From contig JAUICK010000010.1 of NCBI GenBank assembly GCA_030427865.1, positions 59,719-123,718 on the forward strand: DNA of 64,000 nucleotides, given 5' to 3'. The notes beneath the pieces were generated by a model that ran no database searches, was not told the origin of the DNA, and was given only the letters and a program-made list of their open reading frames with translations. Shown here piece after piece: positions 27,972 to 37,045 of this stretch (positions are counted from its first letter, which is position 1; each line of letters begins with the position of its first letter). This stretch comes from Bacteroidia bacterium (GTDB taxonomy: Bacteria > Bacteroidota > Bacteroidia > Flavobacteriales > Flavobacteriaceae). Both the position numbers and the translations under genes were made by a program.

Positions 27972-29009
27972 CTAACAAATTGAATCTATCAATTTCTCTA
28001 AATCACCCGATAAGAGTTCACCATTATAAGCTTCTACAGACTTTTTTGCATTCAAGCTCATTTCTTTTAATTTCTTTTCATCAAGTAAAATACTTCTAAT
28101 TGCAGCTTCAGAATCGAAAATATTATTCAAAACTATTCCATTAAAATTATTTTTAATAGCGTCTGGCCCATAAGAATCGTAGCAAATTACAGGTAAACCA
28201 CAATTCATTGCCTCTATTAATACATTTGGAAAACCTTCATGAATTGAAGGAAAATAAAACAAATCACTTTGAGTTAATAGTTGAAATAATTCCTTCTGCA
28301 ATAATTTTGGTATTAGTTTTAAGTTAGAAATATTTTCTTTATTTTTTTTATCTAATAACCAATTGTAATAATACCCTTTACCAACCCAAATAAAATCAAA
28401 CTCAGGCATTTTTTTTGCTAAATCACAAAATACAAAAGGTCTTTTATGACTTATCATACTTCCTACACATACAACTTTTTTTCTAACATTATTTTTGTTT
28501 ACAAGTTCATTTGGCAGTAGCTTATAAAATAATGGAATTAAAGTTGTGCCTATATTGTATTGTTGTGTAAATGTTGCAGCGACCTTCTTACTGATAGCTA
28601 TTACTTTGTCTGATGATTTAACAACTTTAGTAAATATTTTTAAATCAAATTTAAACCATAAATAAGGTGTTTGATTTACCAGAATCAATATATTTTTACC
28701 TCTGTTAAAAAATTTATTAATTTTAAAATAAATATATTCTTTCCAAAAACCTTTACTACTAATAACAACATCAATTCTATTGAATATTATGGAATATATA
28801 GTTCTTATAATTATCGAGAACTTATTAGAGCTCACAAAAAATGATAGGTTCTCTTTATTTTTTAAAACATCCTCTATATCGTTATCCGTTGAATAACCAT
28901 AAACTTTATACTTTTTACTATCTAAAAATAGTGCATAATACTTGCCATCTCTATCTTGTGCCTGTACAGAGTTTTTACTAAAATTAGCATTTATAAATAT
29001 CTTTTTCAT
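27972..29009 (-). CDS. Glycosyltransferase family 4 protein
   Basis: A GT-B glycosyltransferase of 345 residues. The GT4 donor-binding signature is clear: SIHEGFPNVLIEAMNCGLPVICYDSYGPDAI region, with two conserved Glu residues. The N-terminal half is short and divergent, as is usual for acceptor-binding domains. It should add one sugar to the lipid-linked repeat unit on the cytosolic face. It starts within one base of the end of the polymerase gene upstream. Confidence 0.9.
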   Translation of the reverse strand: MKKIFINANFSKNSVQAQDRDGKYYALFLDSKKYKVYGYSTDNDIEDVLKNKENLSFFVSSNKFSIIIRTIYSIIFNRIDVVISSKGFWKEYIYFKINKFFNRGKNILILVNQTPYLWFKFDLKIFTKVVKSSDKVIAISKKVAATFTQQYNIGTTLIPLFYKLLPNELVNKNNVRKKVVCVGSMISHKRPFVFCDLAKKMPEFDFIWVGKGYYYNWLLDKKNKENISNLKLIPKLLQKELFQLLTQSDLFYFPSIHEGFPNVLIEAMNCGLPVICYDSYGPDAIKNNFNGIVLNNIFDSEAAIRSILLDEKKLKEMSLNAKKSVEAYNGELLSGDLEKLIDSIC

Positions 29010-30274
29010 TAGTTTTTATTTAACTTTTTTTTTAACGAAAGTATTCTAATACACCCTCCTATGAATAAAAAGGCTAAAGAATCTGCTGTTGTTACCCTGA
29101 GCGCTCCACCTGCAATCGAGATAAAAACTAGTACAATTATAAACATTTTGCAGACACTATATATATCTTTATTTAAATACGACTTTATAGCTACATCATA
29201 AACAGCCCCAGTTTTTTTAAACAACCACTTATAAATATATAAGTATAAAAATAAACCTAAGAACCCTGTTCCATACAACAAAGCCAATAAATCTGGATGT
29301 ATGTTTCTAACTTCATTTAAATATTTTTGACCAAAATCTCTTGATTCAAATAAATTACCTCCGACTAAAATTTCTCTAATAGAATTGTTAGTTGTAATAT
29401 AATGATACATGTTTAAATAATCGAAAGTTCTTCCTTCATTTTTCAATTCATTTAGACCACTTACTTTATCACCTCTATTCACAAATTGTTCAATTATTAT
29501 ATCCATAAAAAATATTGAAGTGGCTATTGCTAATATTATTACAAAAGAAAGGCTTTTTAATTTTTTTGCTACATTACCTGTATAAAACAAAAAAATAAAT
29601 ATTCCTAAGAAAGTAGAAAATATTGCCCATCTTTTCATGAAAATGATTAATAAAATTAAGTTTGCAACAATAAAAAAAGTATTTAATAATTTTTCTCTTT
29701 TAGTGGTTAAATGTTCTCTTATGAAGAACATAATTAAAACGGTATATGAAACAGTATAAATATCATAGTCAAAATGATGACTAATAAATATATCTGAGTA
29801 ACTAGAATCAGCTGTTAATAATTGAAAACTAAATATCTGGATACAAACAAAGTAAACTAAAATTATGATTGAATTCAATATTAAAATATTATATAATTTC
29901 TTTATTTTTTTAAATGAATTTATATAATTATAACCTACTAAAAACATAAAAACTATAGAGCTAGCATTAAATGTAGAGGTTATTTGAGATGGTTTCCAAG
30001 AATCTGTAAGAGGATTAAACAATAGTAACACAAACAGAAATAATATAAAAAATAATATAGGCTTTGCCTTACTATAGGGTAAGTAGGGTAAGTAGAAAAA
30101 AAACAACAATATAATTAAAAAAACAAACCTGTAGTTTTCTGTCACAAAATTATGCAAGTGATAGCCTTTAAAAATATCAAATAAAGTACCAATAACAGGA
30201 TAATATAGTATTGCTCCTTTACCCTTTTTTAAGATTAAAAAAATAGAAATTACAAATACAAGTAACTCTAACAT
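29009..30274 (-). CDS. wzy: Wzy-like O-antigen/capsule polymerase
   Basis: A polytopic inner membrane protein of 421 residues with about ten to twelve hydrophobic segments. A large loop near 270-320 (TNNSIREILVGGNLFES, YLNEVRNIHPDLLALLYGTGFLGL) matches the O-antigen ligase/polymerase pattern in which NxHxD/N and a following G-rich helix recur. Wzy joins repeat units in the periplasm. It is encoded between Wzx and a GT4 transferase and overlaps wzx by 7 bases. Sequence identity in this family is low, so the call rests on topology and position. Confidence 0.82.
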   Translation of the reverse strand: MLELLVFVISIFLILKKGKGAILYYPVIGTLFDIFKGYHLHNFVTENYRFVFLIILLFFFYLPYLPYSKAKPILFFILFLFVLLLFNPLTDSWKPSQITSTFNASSIVFMFLVGYNYINSFKKIKKLYNILILNSIIILVYFVCIQIFSFQLLTADSSYSDIFISHHFDYDIYTVSYTVLIMFFIREHLTTKREKLLNTFFIVANLILLIIFMKRWAIFSTFLGIFIFLFYTGNVAKKLKSLSFVIILAIATSIFFMDIIIEQFVNRGDKVSGLNELKNEGRTFDYLNMYHYITTNNSIREILVGGNLFESRDFGQKYLNEVRNIHPDLLALLYGTGFLGLFLYLYIYKWLFKKTGAVYDVAIKSYLNKDIYSVCKMFIIVLVFISIAGGALRVTTADSLAFLFIGGCIRILSLKKKLNKN

Positions 30275-31770
30275 GTCTGTTTATGTTTAATTTTATTAAT
30301 ATACGTTCCAAGTTCTTTCTGAAGTATAAAACTTTTAAATTGATATTGAAAAAAGACAACATACAAAAAGAAAAAAATCAAAGATGAAATTAATATATAT
30401 ATAGTATTTTCAAATAAAAATTTAAAACCAAAAGAAATTAAGAGTCCAGAAATTGTTATAAATATATTAATCCCTATATTTTTTATAGGAATGATTTTAT
30501 AAAATTTCACCTTCAAGAACTTAAATTCAAAATATAACTGTAACATTACTGGAATAATATATGCCAACATAGCTGTAAAAATAGCTCCATTCATTTGATA
30601 TTTTGGAATTAATAAAAATCCAGCTATCAAAGTAAAAATTAACCCAATTACATTAGAGATCATAACTTTTTTGGTTTGATTAGCCGCTCTTAAAACTAAA
30701 CCATAACTTGATGCTGAAAGCAGTACTGTAAATAAATAAATTCTATAATAAAAAACACTATCTAAATAGTCTTCAGTAAATAATAATATTATTATTTCTG
30801 GGGCAAATAAAACAAAAAAACCTAATGCTGGTAATATTACAGAAATTGTTTTTTTTATAATCTTTCTCCAAAGTTTAACAATGTTAACATAATCTTTATC
30901 CTTAGCAAAGGATGTAAATTCTGGCATTGCAACATTATTTATAGAACTTAAAATAAAATTTATAATTGGTATACCATAAAAAGCGATACTATATATAGCA
31001 AACTGACTGGTTCTTATATAATCTATTAACACGAACTGATCAATTCTCAATGCAATATTTTGCGCTATTAAACCTACTCCAAAAGGAAGAGAGTATTTAA
31101 ACAATGTATTAAGAATAATTCTTGTGTTAGAAAAACTAACAACCCTGAAGTCTTTGAAATATTTATAAACAAATTTCATTGTATATAAAAAACGAATGAA
31201 CGAATAAATAAAGAATGAAAATATAATGCCTGTTATAGAAAAATAAGAAACTAAAAAGATAATTAAGCCACCTTTTAACATTCTATCAATTGGAAAAAAT
31301 GTTAAATTATGTAACTTCTTATCTTCTACAATAAATAAAAAGTCTAATATCGATGATATAAATAAAAAGAATATTGTTAAGATAATTGCCCAACTATAAT
31401 TCTCTACTCCTGTAATAGAAAAATAATTTAAAAATTGTGTTTTATAAATAAAAAATAAAATTAATAACATTATCCACAAAATCGCTTCAACAAATAAAAT
31501 GTAAATAAGATATTGGGCTTTTTCTGTTTTAGAACTTTTTGGAAAAAAATAATAAACAGAAGAATTTAACCATAATGTAAAAATTATAACACAAGTGGTA
31601 TACATCAAATTAAATTGCTGAAAATAACCAAACTCATCTTTTGTAATGAGCCTAACTAAAATTATAGGGATCAAGAAGTTAACCAAAAAACCTCCTATTC
31701 TTCCTAAAAACAAAAAAATAGATTTAACTTGTAAACTTGAACTCTTTAGTATTTTAGACTTTTTATTCAA
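30268..31770 (-). CDS. wzx: Wzx-like oligosaccharide flippase
   Basis: A 500-residue multi-helix membrane protein of the MATE/MOP flippase superfamily with roughly 12-14 hydrophobic segments. The opening (FLFLGRIGGFLVNFLIPIILVRLITKDEFGYF) is typical of polysaccharide flippases, which move the lipid-linked repeat unit to the periplasmic face. No ATG precedes the first helix; the start is a TTG. A short duplicated segment (attaatgaaattat, two copies 21 bases apart) lies just upstream of this start. Confidence 0.9.
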   Translation of the reverse strand: MNKKSKILKSSSLQVKSIFLFLGRIGGFLVNFLIPIILVRLITKDEFGYFQQFNLMYTTCVIIFTLWLNSSVYYFFPKSSKTEKAQYLIYILFVEAILWIMLLILFFIYKTQFLNYFSITGVENYSWAIILTIFFLFISSILDFLFIVEDKKLHNLTFFPIDRMLKGGLIIFLVSYFSITGIIFSFFIYSFIRFLYTMKFVYKYFKDFRVVSFSNTRIILNTLFKYSLPFGVGLIAQNIALRIDQFVLIDYIRTSQFAIYSIAFYGIPIINFILSSINNVAMPEFTSFAKDKDYVNIVKLWRKIIKKTISVILPALGFFVLFAPEIIILLFTEDYLDSVFYYRIYLFTVLLSASSYGLVLRAANQTKKVMISNVIGLIFTLIAGFLLIPKYQMNGAIFTAMLAYIIPVMLQLYFEFKFLKVKFYKIIPIKNIGINIFITISGLLISFGFKFLFENTIYILISSLIFFFLYVVFFQYQFKSFILQKELGTYINKIKHKQTC

Positions 31771-31780
31771 ATTAATGAAA

Positions 31781-32305
31781 TTATCTATTTATTAATGAAA
31801 TTATTAGTGAATTCCAATATCGTCCATTTTCAAAACAATTGTCTCTCAATAAACCATCTTTTTGAAAATTAAACCTTTTGGTAAAAAAATCTATCTTCTT
31901 ACTATCAAATTCATATAATTCCATCCAAATTTTATGAAGATTTAAATTTTTAAATCCATAGTCTATTAAAAGTTGTGCTGCTTCATTTGCTCTTCCATCA
32001 TCACCTATATACATTTCATTTTCACCAATATAAAATGAAAAATCTCCAGACCTATTTATCCAATTCACATATAAAATACCTGCTGCTCCAATAGGTTGAC
32101 TAGTTTCAATATCAACTATAACAAACATATAATTTATATGTTTAGTTTTTTGGAGGCTTTCAAACCAAGCTTCTTGATCTGTCAAAGACAGTTCTCTGAC
32201 TTCTCTAAAATGTTTTCTAAAATTTGGTAAGTTTCGCCAATCTCTTAAATAAGGTAAATCTTCTTTTTCAACGGCTCTTAAACCTACTTTTTTTCCTTTA
32301 ATCAT
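31781..32305 (-). CDS. GNAT N-acetyltransferase (PseH-like)
   Basis: An acetyl-CoA-dependent N-acetyltransferase of 174 residues. It has the PseH/RimJ-type layout: LRAVEKEDLPYLRDWRN at the N-terminus, QEAWFESL, IGEN-type strand, and NLHKIWMELYE with FNFQKDGLLRD at the C-terminus. PseH acetylates the C4 amine of a UDP-6-deoxy amino-sugar during pseudaminic acid synthesis. It overlaps the NeuB-family synthase gene by 8 bases, which strengthens a role in that pathway. Confidence 0.85.
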   Translation of the reverse strand: MIKGKKVGLRAVEKEDLPYLRDWRNLPNFRKHFREVRELSLTDQEAWFESLQKTKHINYMFVIVDIETSQPIGAAGILYVNWINRSGDFSFYIGENEMYIGDDGRANEAAQLLIDYGFKNLNLHKIWMELYEFDSKKIDFFTKRFNFQKDGLLRDNCFENGRYWNSLIISLINR

Positions 32306-33368
32306 ATTTAATTATATCTTTTGTTAAATGTTCTCCAGCCTCTATATCTTCTAACAATTTTTTACCTATTAGGTTTATTTTCTCAAAAGGTTCAAAGCCA
32401 CCTTCAGATATTGGTCTCAATGCTATGAAATCATTATTGCATAATATATGACCTTTTTTAAAACTTTTTACAACTCTTAAACACCTTCTTTGTACTAATT
32501 TCGATTGCTCTTCGTTTGGTTCTACTCGCTTCTCTCCATCTCCTAGTGCTAATAATAACTCATAAGATCTATCAACCATATCCCTCCACGATTTAGGGTT
32601 CATAGCAAAACCATGATCTGGACCAACTTGGTTATTATCATCTGTAAAATGTTTCTCAATAACCCTAGCTCCTAAAGCAATTGCCCCAAGAGTTGTTGCA
32701 TGTCCTGCCGTATGATCCGATAATCCCAGAACAACATTTGGATATTCTTTCGAAAACTTTTTTAATACATTAAGGTTACAGTATTTATAATTTTCGACTG
32801 AACCTGTATAATTAGTATTACACTGCATTAATACTAAATTCTTAGATTTTTTTAAAGCCATTTTCATAACTCTAGATACATCTTCATTAGATGATGCACC
32901 AGTTGCAATTAAAACTGGCTTTTTCTTATCTAAAATATAATCAATTATTTCTAACCAAGAAATATCTCCAGAACCAATTTTATATAAATCTACATATGGA
33001 TCTACTATATCGACAGATTCAAAATCATAAGCACTTGTAAAATAATCTATCCCAACCTTATTACATTCTTCTTTTAATATTTTAGTCCAATCTTTTGAAA
33101 TACTTGCATCTTCGTATACTTCAAAAACAGATTTTTTCCATTTTGATTGATGAGATATCTTACCTTTCATATTATCAAAACCTATTTTACTCACTATTTT
33201 ATTAGCTTGGAAATTTTGAAATTTAGCAGCATCTGCTCCTGCTTCTTTAGCTAAATGAATTAATTTTAATGCTTTTTCTAATGATCCATTATGATTTGCA
33301 CCAATATCTGCAATAAAATATAATGAATTATCATCCACTATTTTATTTCCTAGTTTAATTTTATTCAT
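32298..33368 (-). CDS. NeuB/PseI-family nonulosonic acid synthase
   Basis: Condenses phosphoenolpyruvate with a 6-carbon amino sugar to give a 9-carbon sialic-acid-like sugar. The 356-residue protein has the NeuB barrel (FIADIGANHNGSLEKALKL, ADAAKFQNFQA, KIGSGDI, LMQCNTNYT, GLSDHTAGH, IEKHFTDD) and a C-terminal SAF/antifreeze-like domain at about 285-356 (RCLRVVKSFKKGHIL, LRPISEGGFEPFE). It may belong to the PseI, LegI or SpsE branch; I cannot separate these by eye. Neighbouring pathway genes on both sides support nonulosonate synthesis. Confidence 0.92.
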   Translation of the reverse strand: MNKIKLGNKIVDDNSLYFIADIGANHNGSLEKALKLIHLAKEAGADAAKFQNFQANKIVSKIGFDNMKGKISHQSKWKKSVFEVYEDASISKDWTKILKEECNKVGIDYFTSAYDFESVDIVDPYVDLYKIGSGDISWLEIIDYILDKKKPVLIATGASSNEDVSRVMKMALKKSKNLVLMQCNTNYTGSVENYKYCNLNVLKKFSKEYPNVVLGLSDHTAGHATTLGAIALGARVIEKHFTDDNNQVGPDHGFAMNPKSWRDMVDRSYELLLALGDGEKRVEPNEEQSKLVQRRCLRVVKSFKKGHILCNNDFIALRPISEGGFEPFEKINLIGKKLLEDIEAGEHLTKDIIKYD

Positions 33369-34245
33369 TGTAGTATTTTTTTATAGTATTGACTGTTTGA
33401 TTTAGATTAGGTAGATTTCTTTTATATTTCTGCTCATAAAAACTTGAGTCCATTGACTGATCTAAGCATCTTTTTGCTCTACCACTAAAAGACAAAATTG
33501 AACTTTTAGCTAACTTGTCTATTGAGATATTTAAATTTTGTAATAATTTTTTTCCAAATTGATATTTAGTACATAATTCTCCAGCAATATGAAGAGTTTC
33601 TGAATTTATATTACCAGAGTTTATTAAAAATTTTATTTCAGTAGCTAAATCCCAGATTGATATAGGAGTAAATAAAACATCTGAAAACAAACCTAATTCT
33701 TGGTTATTCTTTGCTGTATTTATTATCCACTCAACAAATCCTAATTTTCGATTATTAATATTTAATCCTACAATTGTTGTTCTTATAATTGTATATCTTC
33801 TACTTATAGATGTATTTAAAAAAAATTCACCTAATTCTTTAGATTTTCCATAAACATTTTCTGGGGAAACACAATCCGTTTCTTTTGCTAAATTTAAAGA
33901 TGATGGAAAAACAGCATCTGTAGAAATATAAATTATTTTCACATTTTTATTAGTAGCCTTCAAAAATTTTTGAACCGATAATCCATTTACTCTAAAGGCC
34001 TCAGAAGGATTATCATTGCAATAATTGCCATTTGTTATTGCCCCACTGAGTATAATTATATCCGGATTAGACCACTTTATGAGTTCTTCATAGCTTGAAG
34101 AAGATAAATCAAAATCCTTATACTTAAAGCTTACTTTTTTTAACACCGAATTACCTGTGCCAAAAACATTAAATTCATTTAAAAAAGACCTTGACAAAGT
34201 CCCTCCTAACATACCTGAAGCTCCTGTAATAAGAATATTTTTCAT
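33361..34245 (-). CDS. NAD(P)-dependent sugar reductase (RmlD-like SDR)
   Basis: An extended short-chain dehydrogenase of 294 residues in the dTDP-4-dehydrorhamnose-reductase family. It shows the nucleotide motif TGASGMLGG, the Ser/Thr of IYISTDAVFP and the YGKSKELGE catalytic Tyr-Lys pair. It overlaps the NeuB-like synthase gene by 8 bases and follows the aminotransferase, so it probably reduces a keto-sugar in this locus. The rest of a dTDP-rhamnose set is absent, so rhamnose synthesis is unlikely. Confidence 0.82.
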   Translation of the reverse strand: MKNILITGASGMLGGTLSRSFLNEFNVFGTGNSVLKKVSFKYKDFDLSSSSYEELIKWSNPDIIILSGAITNGNYCNDNPSEAFRVNGLSVQKFLKATNKNVKIIYISTDAVFPSSLNLAKETDCVSPENVYGKSKELGEFFLNTSISRRYTIIRTTIVGLNINNRKLGFVEWIINTAKNNQELGLFSDVLFTPISIWDLATEIKFLINSGNINSETLHIAGELCTKYQFGKKLLQNLNISIDKLAKSSILSFSGRAKRCLDQSMDSSFYEQKYKRNLPNLNQTVNTIKKYYNE

Positions 34246-34253
34246 CCGGATTT

Positions 34254-35429
34254 CTATTTAAACTCTTTTAAAGTTTTCTTTAAAATTGCTGCTTGCTCTT
34301 TTGCTTCCTCTAAATTCCAATAATTAGTTTTCATCGAAATAATCCTTTTTTGAAGAAATTCAGCATTAGGGCAAAGTCCTTCTTTATACTCTTGAGTAAT
34401 ACCATCCATAAACTGTATTTCTTTGATAAAAAGATCTTCTTGATAAGTTAATTTCCAAGCAGCATAAAAACCATCACCTCCATTTTTTTGAAACAAATCT
34501 CTAAATTTATACCAATCAACTTCTGGATTATCTGTATTCAAAACCATACTATAACCCCAATATGAATTCACACAGTAATCAGGTGTGAACTGCTTTGTTA
34601 CAATAGAACTTCCTTCAATTGCTTCGTCAAAAATTTCACCAACCTTAATTCTTATATTAACTAAATCTTCAATTCTTTCTAATTGACCTAATACAACAGC
34701 AGATTGAACTTCTGACATTCTATAATTATAACCCACAGATATGTGTCTGTTGTAAGTTGGGTCTTGAATATCATTCCTTGTAATTTTAGCTTGTTTACCA
34801 CTAACTCCAGCATAACCTAATGATGTAAATCTTCTTGCGATATCAGCTAATTCAGGATTATTTGTTGTAAGCATACCTCCTTCTCCACAAGTTATATGTT
34901 TGCTGGCTTGAAAACTATAACTAGAAAAATCGCCAAATGTACCAACTAATTTACCTTTATAATAGCCTAAAAAACATTCAGCATTGTCTTCAATTAAAAA
35001 AATATTATATTTTTTACAAATTTCAAGTATTTCATCATACTCTGGTGAAAGACCATATAAAGCAACAGTAATTATAGCTTTAGTTTTTGGAGTTATTTTC
35101 TCTAAAATAGATTTAGGGTCTATATTAAATGTATTTATATCTACATCAGCAAAAACAGGAATAGAACCATTTTGAAGTACACAAAGAGATGTACTTGCCA
35201 TTGTTAAAGGAGGTACAATTACTTCATCCCCTTTACCCACACCTAATGCATGCAAAGCAGTATGCATTGTAGCTGTACCATTAACATGACTTATGGAATA
35301 TTCATATTCAAAAACATCTGTAAACTTTGCCTCCATTCTATTTGTAAACATTCCATTTTTAGAAGTATTAAATTCATTATCTAAAGCTTCTAAAACATAT
35401 TTCTTTTCTAAATCAGTAATTCGTTTCAT
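34254..35429 (-). CDS. DegT/DnrJ/EryC1-family sugar aminotransferase
   Basis: A PLP-dependent nucleotide-sugar aminotransferase of 391 residues. The PLP lysine is Lys177 in YSFQASKHITCGEGG, preceded by FLIEDNAECFLG and IVPPLTMASTS. By position after a PseB-type dehydratase it could aminate C4 of UDP-4-keto-6-deoxy-AltNAc (PseC role). The sequence is not a textbook PseC, so another keto-sugar substrate remains possible. Spacing to neighbours is 8 bases on both sides. Confidence 0.85.
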   Translation of the reverse strand: MKRITDLEKKYVLEALDNEFNTSKNGMFTNRMEAKFTDVFEYEYSISHVNGTATMHTALHALGVGKGDEVIVPPLTMASTSLCVLQNGSIPVFADVDINTFNIDPKSILEKITPKTKAIITVALYGLSPEYDEILEICKKYNIFLIEDNAECFLGYYKGKLVGTFGDFSSYSFQASKHITCGEGGMLTTNNPELADIARRFTSLGYAGVSGKQAKITRNDIQDPTYNRHISVGYNYRMSEVQSAVVLGQLERIEDLVNIRIKVGEIFDEAIEGSSIVTKQFTPDYCVNSYWGYSMVLNTDNPEVDWYKFRDLFQKNGGDGFYAAWKLTYQEDLFIKEIQFMDGITQEYKEGLCPNAEFLQKRIISMKTNYWNLEEAKEQAAILKKTLKEFK

Positions 35430-35437
35430 ATTTAATT

Positions 35438-36169
35438 CTATTTATATAAGTCACTTTTTTTAACCTCATTATTAATCTTTAATAAATTTGGTTCTATTTC
35501 TAACAGTCTATAAACATCCTCTGTTAAAAACATTCTATCCTTTTTGTATAAAAAATTATAAATTTCTTTTGTAAAAATATAGTCTTCTTTTGTATCTATT
35601 GTCCATCTGTAATAAGACAAATCTTTATCATTTTTTAAGTTATAAATCTTAAATTTATCCTTATTCTTATGTATGTATTGAGTAACGTGTTCTTGCTCAA
35701 ATTTTGAAGTTGATTTTGCATATGATTGGCATAAGGCATCCATACTAATAACCTCAACATCTAAACCTTCAGGGTAAGACACAGGGTTATTATTACAAAC
35801 AAAATCATAGTTACCATCTTTAAGAATCATTATTGCATTGTCTATCATTCTATAATCTTTAAAAGGATCGTCTGCTGTTATTCTAACAACAATATTTGCA
35901 TTGAATTTTTTTGCAGCGAAATAATACCTTTCTAAAACATTTTCTTCAGAACCTCTAAAACAATCAACGTTATTATCAATAGCCCAATCTTGAATTTTAT
36001 CATCATTTGATGCAGTAGTGGTAGCTACAACAATTTTATTTATAAACTTGGAAGGTTTTAATCTATCAATTACATGAAATAACAAACTATTACCACATAA
36101 ATCTAAAAAAATTTTACTGGGTAACCTTGTTGATCCGGTTCTTGCTTGTATTATTGCTACTACATTCAT
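35438..36169 (-). CDS. SpsF-like CMP-sugar cytidylyltransferase
   Basis: A 243-residue nucleotidyltransferase of the acylneuraminate cytidylyltransferase superfamily, SpsF branch. The CTP-binding signature is AIIQARTGSTRLPSK, with VVATTTASND and VRITADDPF later. These enzymes activate nonulosonic acids or related sugars as CMP derivatives. The start overlaps the stop of the aldo/keto reductase gene by one base. It supplies the activation step expected after the NeuB-family synthase. Confidence 0.87.
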   Translation of the reverse strand: MNVVAIIQARTGSTRLPSKIFLDLCGNSLLFHVIDRLKPSKFINKIVVATTTASNDDKIQDWAIDNNVDCFRGSEENVLERYYFAAKKFNANIVVRITADDPFKDYRMIDNAIMILKDGNYDFVCNNNPVSYPEGLDVEVISMDALCQSYAKSTSKFEQEHVTQYIHKNKDKFKIYNLKNDKDLSYYRWTIDTKEDYIFTKEIYNFLYKKDRMFLTEDVYRLLEIEPNLLKINNEVKKSDLYK

Positions 36170-37044
36170 TATTTCCAGTTTGCAGGATTTAATATTGATT
36201 TATTTATTATTTTTATTTCACTTATTTTGTCTATTATTTTTTTTGAAACACCTTTAGAAATACTAATAATGTTTGACTTTAATTGTTCTGCACTATCAAC
36301 TCCTATTAATACTTTATCAATATATGGTTGATTATAAGCGTAATTCAATGCTAAATCATTCATCATATAATTCTCATTACAGATATCTTTTAATTTGATT
36401 AAATCTTTAAATAAAGGTTTAAAATAATTGTTTAAAGAGTTATTTTTTTTAAAAAAAAGTCCTTGCAAAAAGACGGATCTAGTATGAATTTCTATTCCCT
36501 TTTTCTTAGCTTTATCTAAAATATAACCTCTTTGATTTTGATTATCTAAAAGGTTAAATGGCAGTTGAATAATATCTATAGTTGCATATTTTATTACCTC
36601 TTCTATTTCTTCATTTGAGTGTAATGATACTCCTATTTTTTTTATTATTTTCTCTTTTTTTAATTCCTCTAAATCCTTTTCAAACTTTGGATAATACTCT
36701 TTAAAATCATCAAAAGAATGAAACATGTAAGCATATAAGTAATCAATATTTAATATATTTAAATTATTATATACTCTAGTTTTTATATTTTCCGGAAGAT
36801 CTTTTCTCTTGGGACTAAACTTTGTAACAACTTCAAATTTATTTCCAGATTCTTTAATATAGCTTCCTATTTTTTCTTGTGAATCACCATAAATCTCAGC
36901 AGTATCCAGCATCGATATTCGATTTAAATAAGCAAAATCTAAAATTTCTTTTATAGAATTTATCGAAGGTTTCCCTTTGGAATTATTAATTCCATAATCT
37001 AGCCCAAATTGTACAGTTCCTAAAATTAATTTATTCTTATTCAA
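36169..37044 (-). CDS. Aldo/keto reductase
   Basis: An NAD(P)H-dependent reductase of 291 residues with the complete catalytic tetrad: Asp47, Tyr52 (LDTAEIYG), Lys75 (VVTKFSP) and His109 (YMFHSFD). The opening LGTVQFGLDYG is typical of members in surface-sugar clusters. The start is a TTG one base after the pseB stop; no ATG precedes the first strand. It probably acts on a sugar intermediate in the nonulosonate-like pathway, but its step is unknown. Confidence 0.85.
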   Translation of the reverse strand: MNKNKLILGTVQFGLDYGINNSKGKPSINSIKEILDFAYLNRISMLDTAEIYGDSQEKIGSYIKESGNKFEVVTKFSPKRKDLPENIKTRVYNNLNILNIDYLYAYMFHSFDDFKEYYPKFEKDLEELKKEKIIKKIGVSLHSNEEIEEVIKYATIDIIQLPFNLLDNQNQRGYILDKAKKKGIEIHTRSVFLQGLFFKKNNSLNNYFKPLFKDLIKLKDICNENYMMNDLALNYAYNQPYIDKVLIGVDSAEQLKSNIISISKGVSKKIIDKISEIKIINKSILNPANWK

Positions 37045-37045
37045 A

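Noticed and set aside
33361..34245. dTDP-rhamnose synthesis from the RmlD-like gene
   Set aside because: RmlA, RmlB and RmlC partners are absent from the locus, and the gene is embedded in the NeuB/PseB group.
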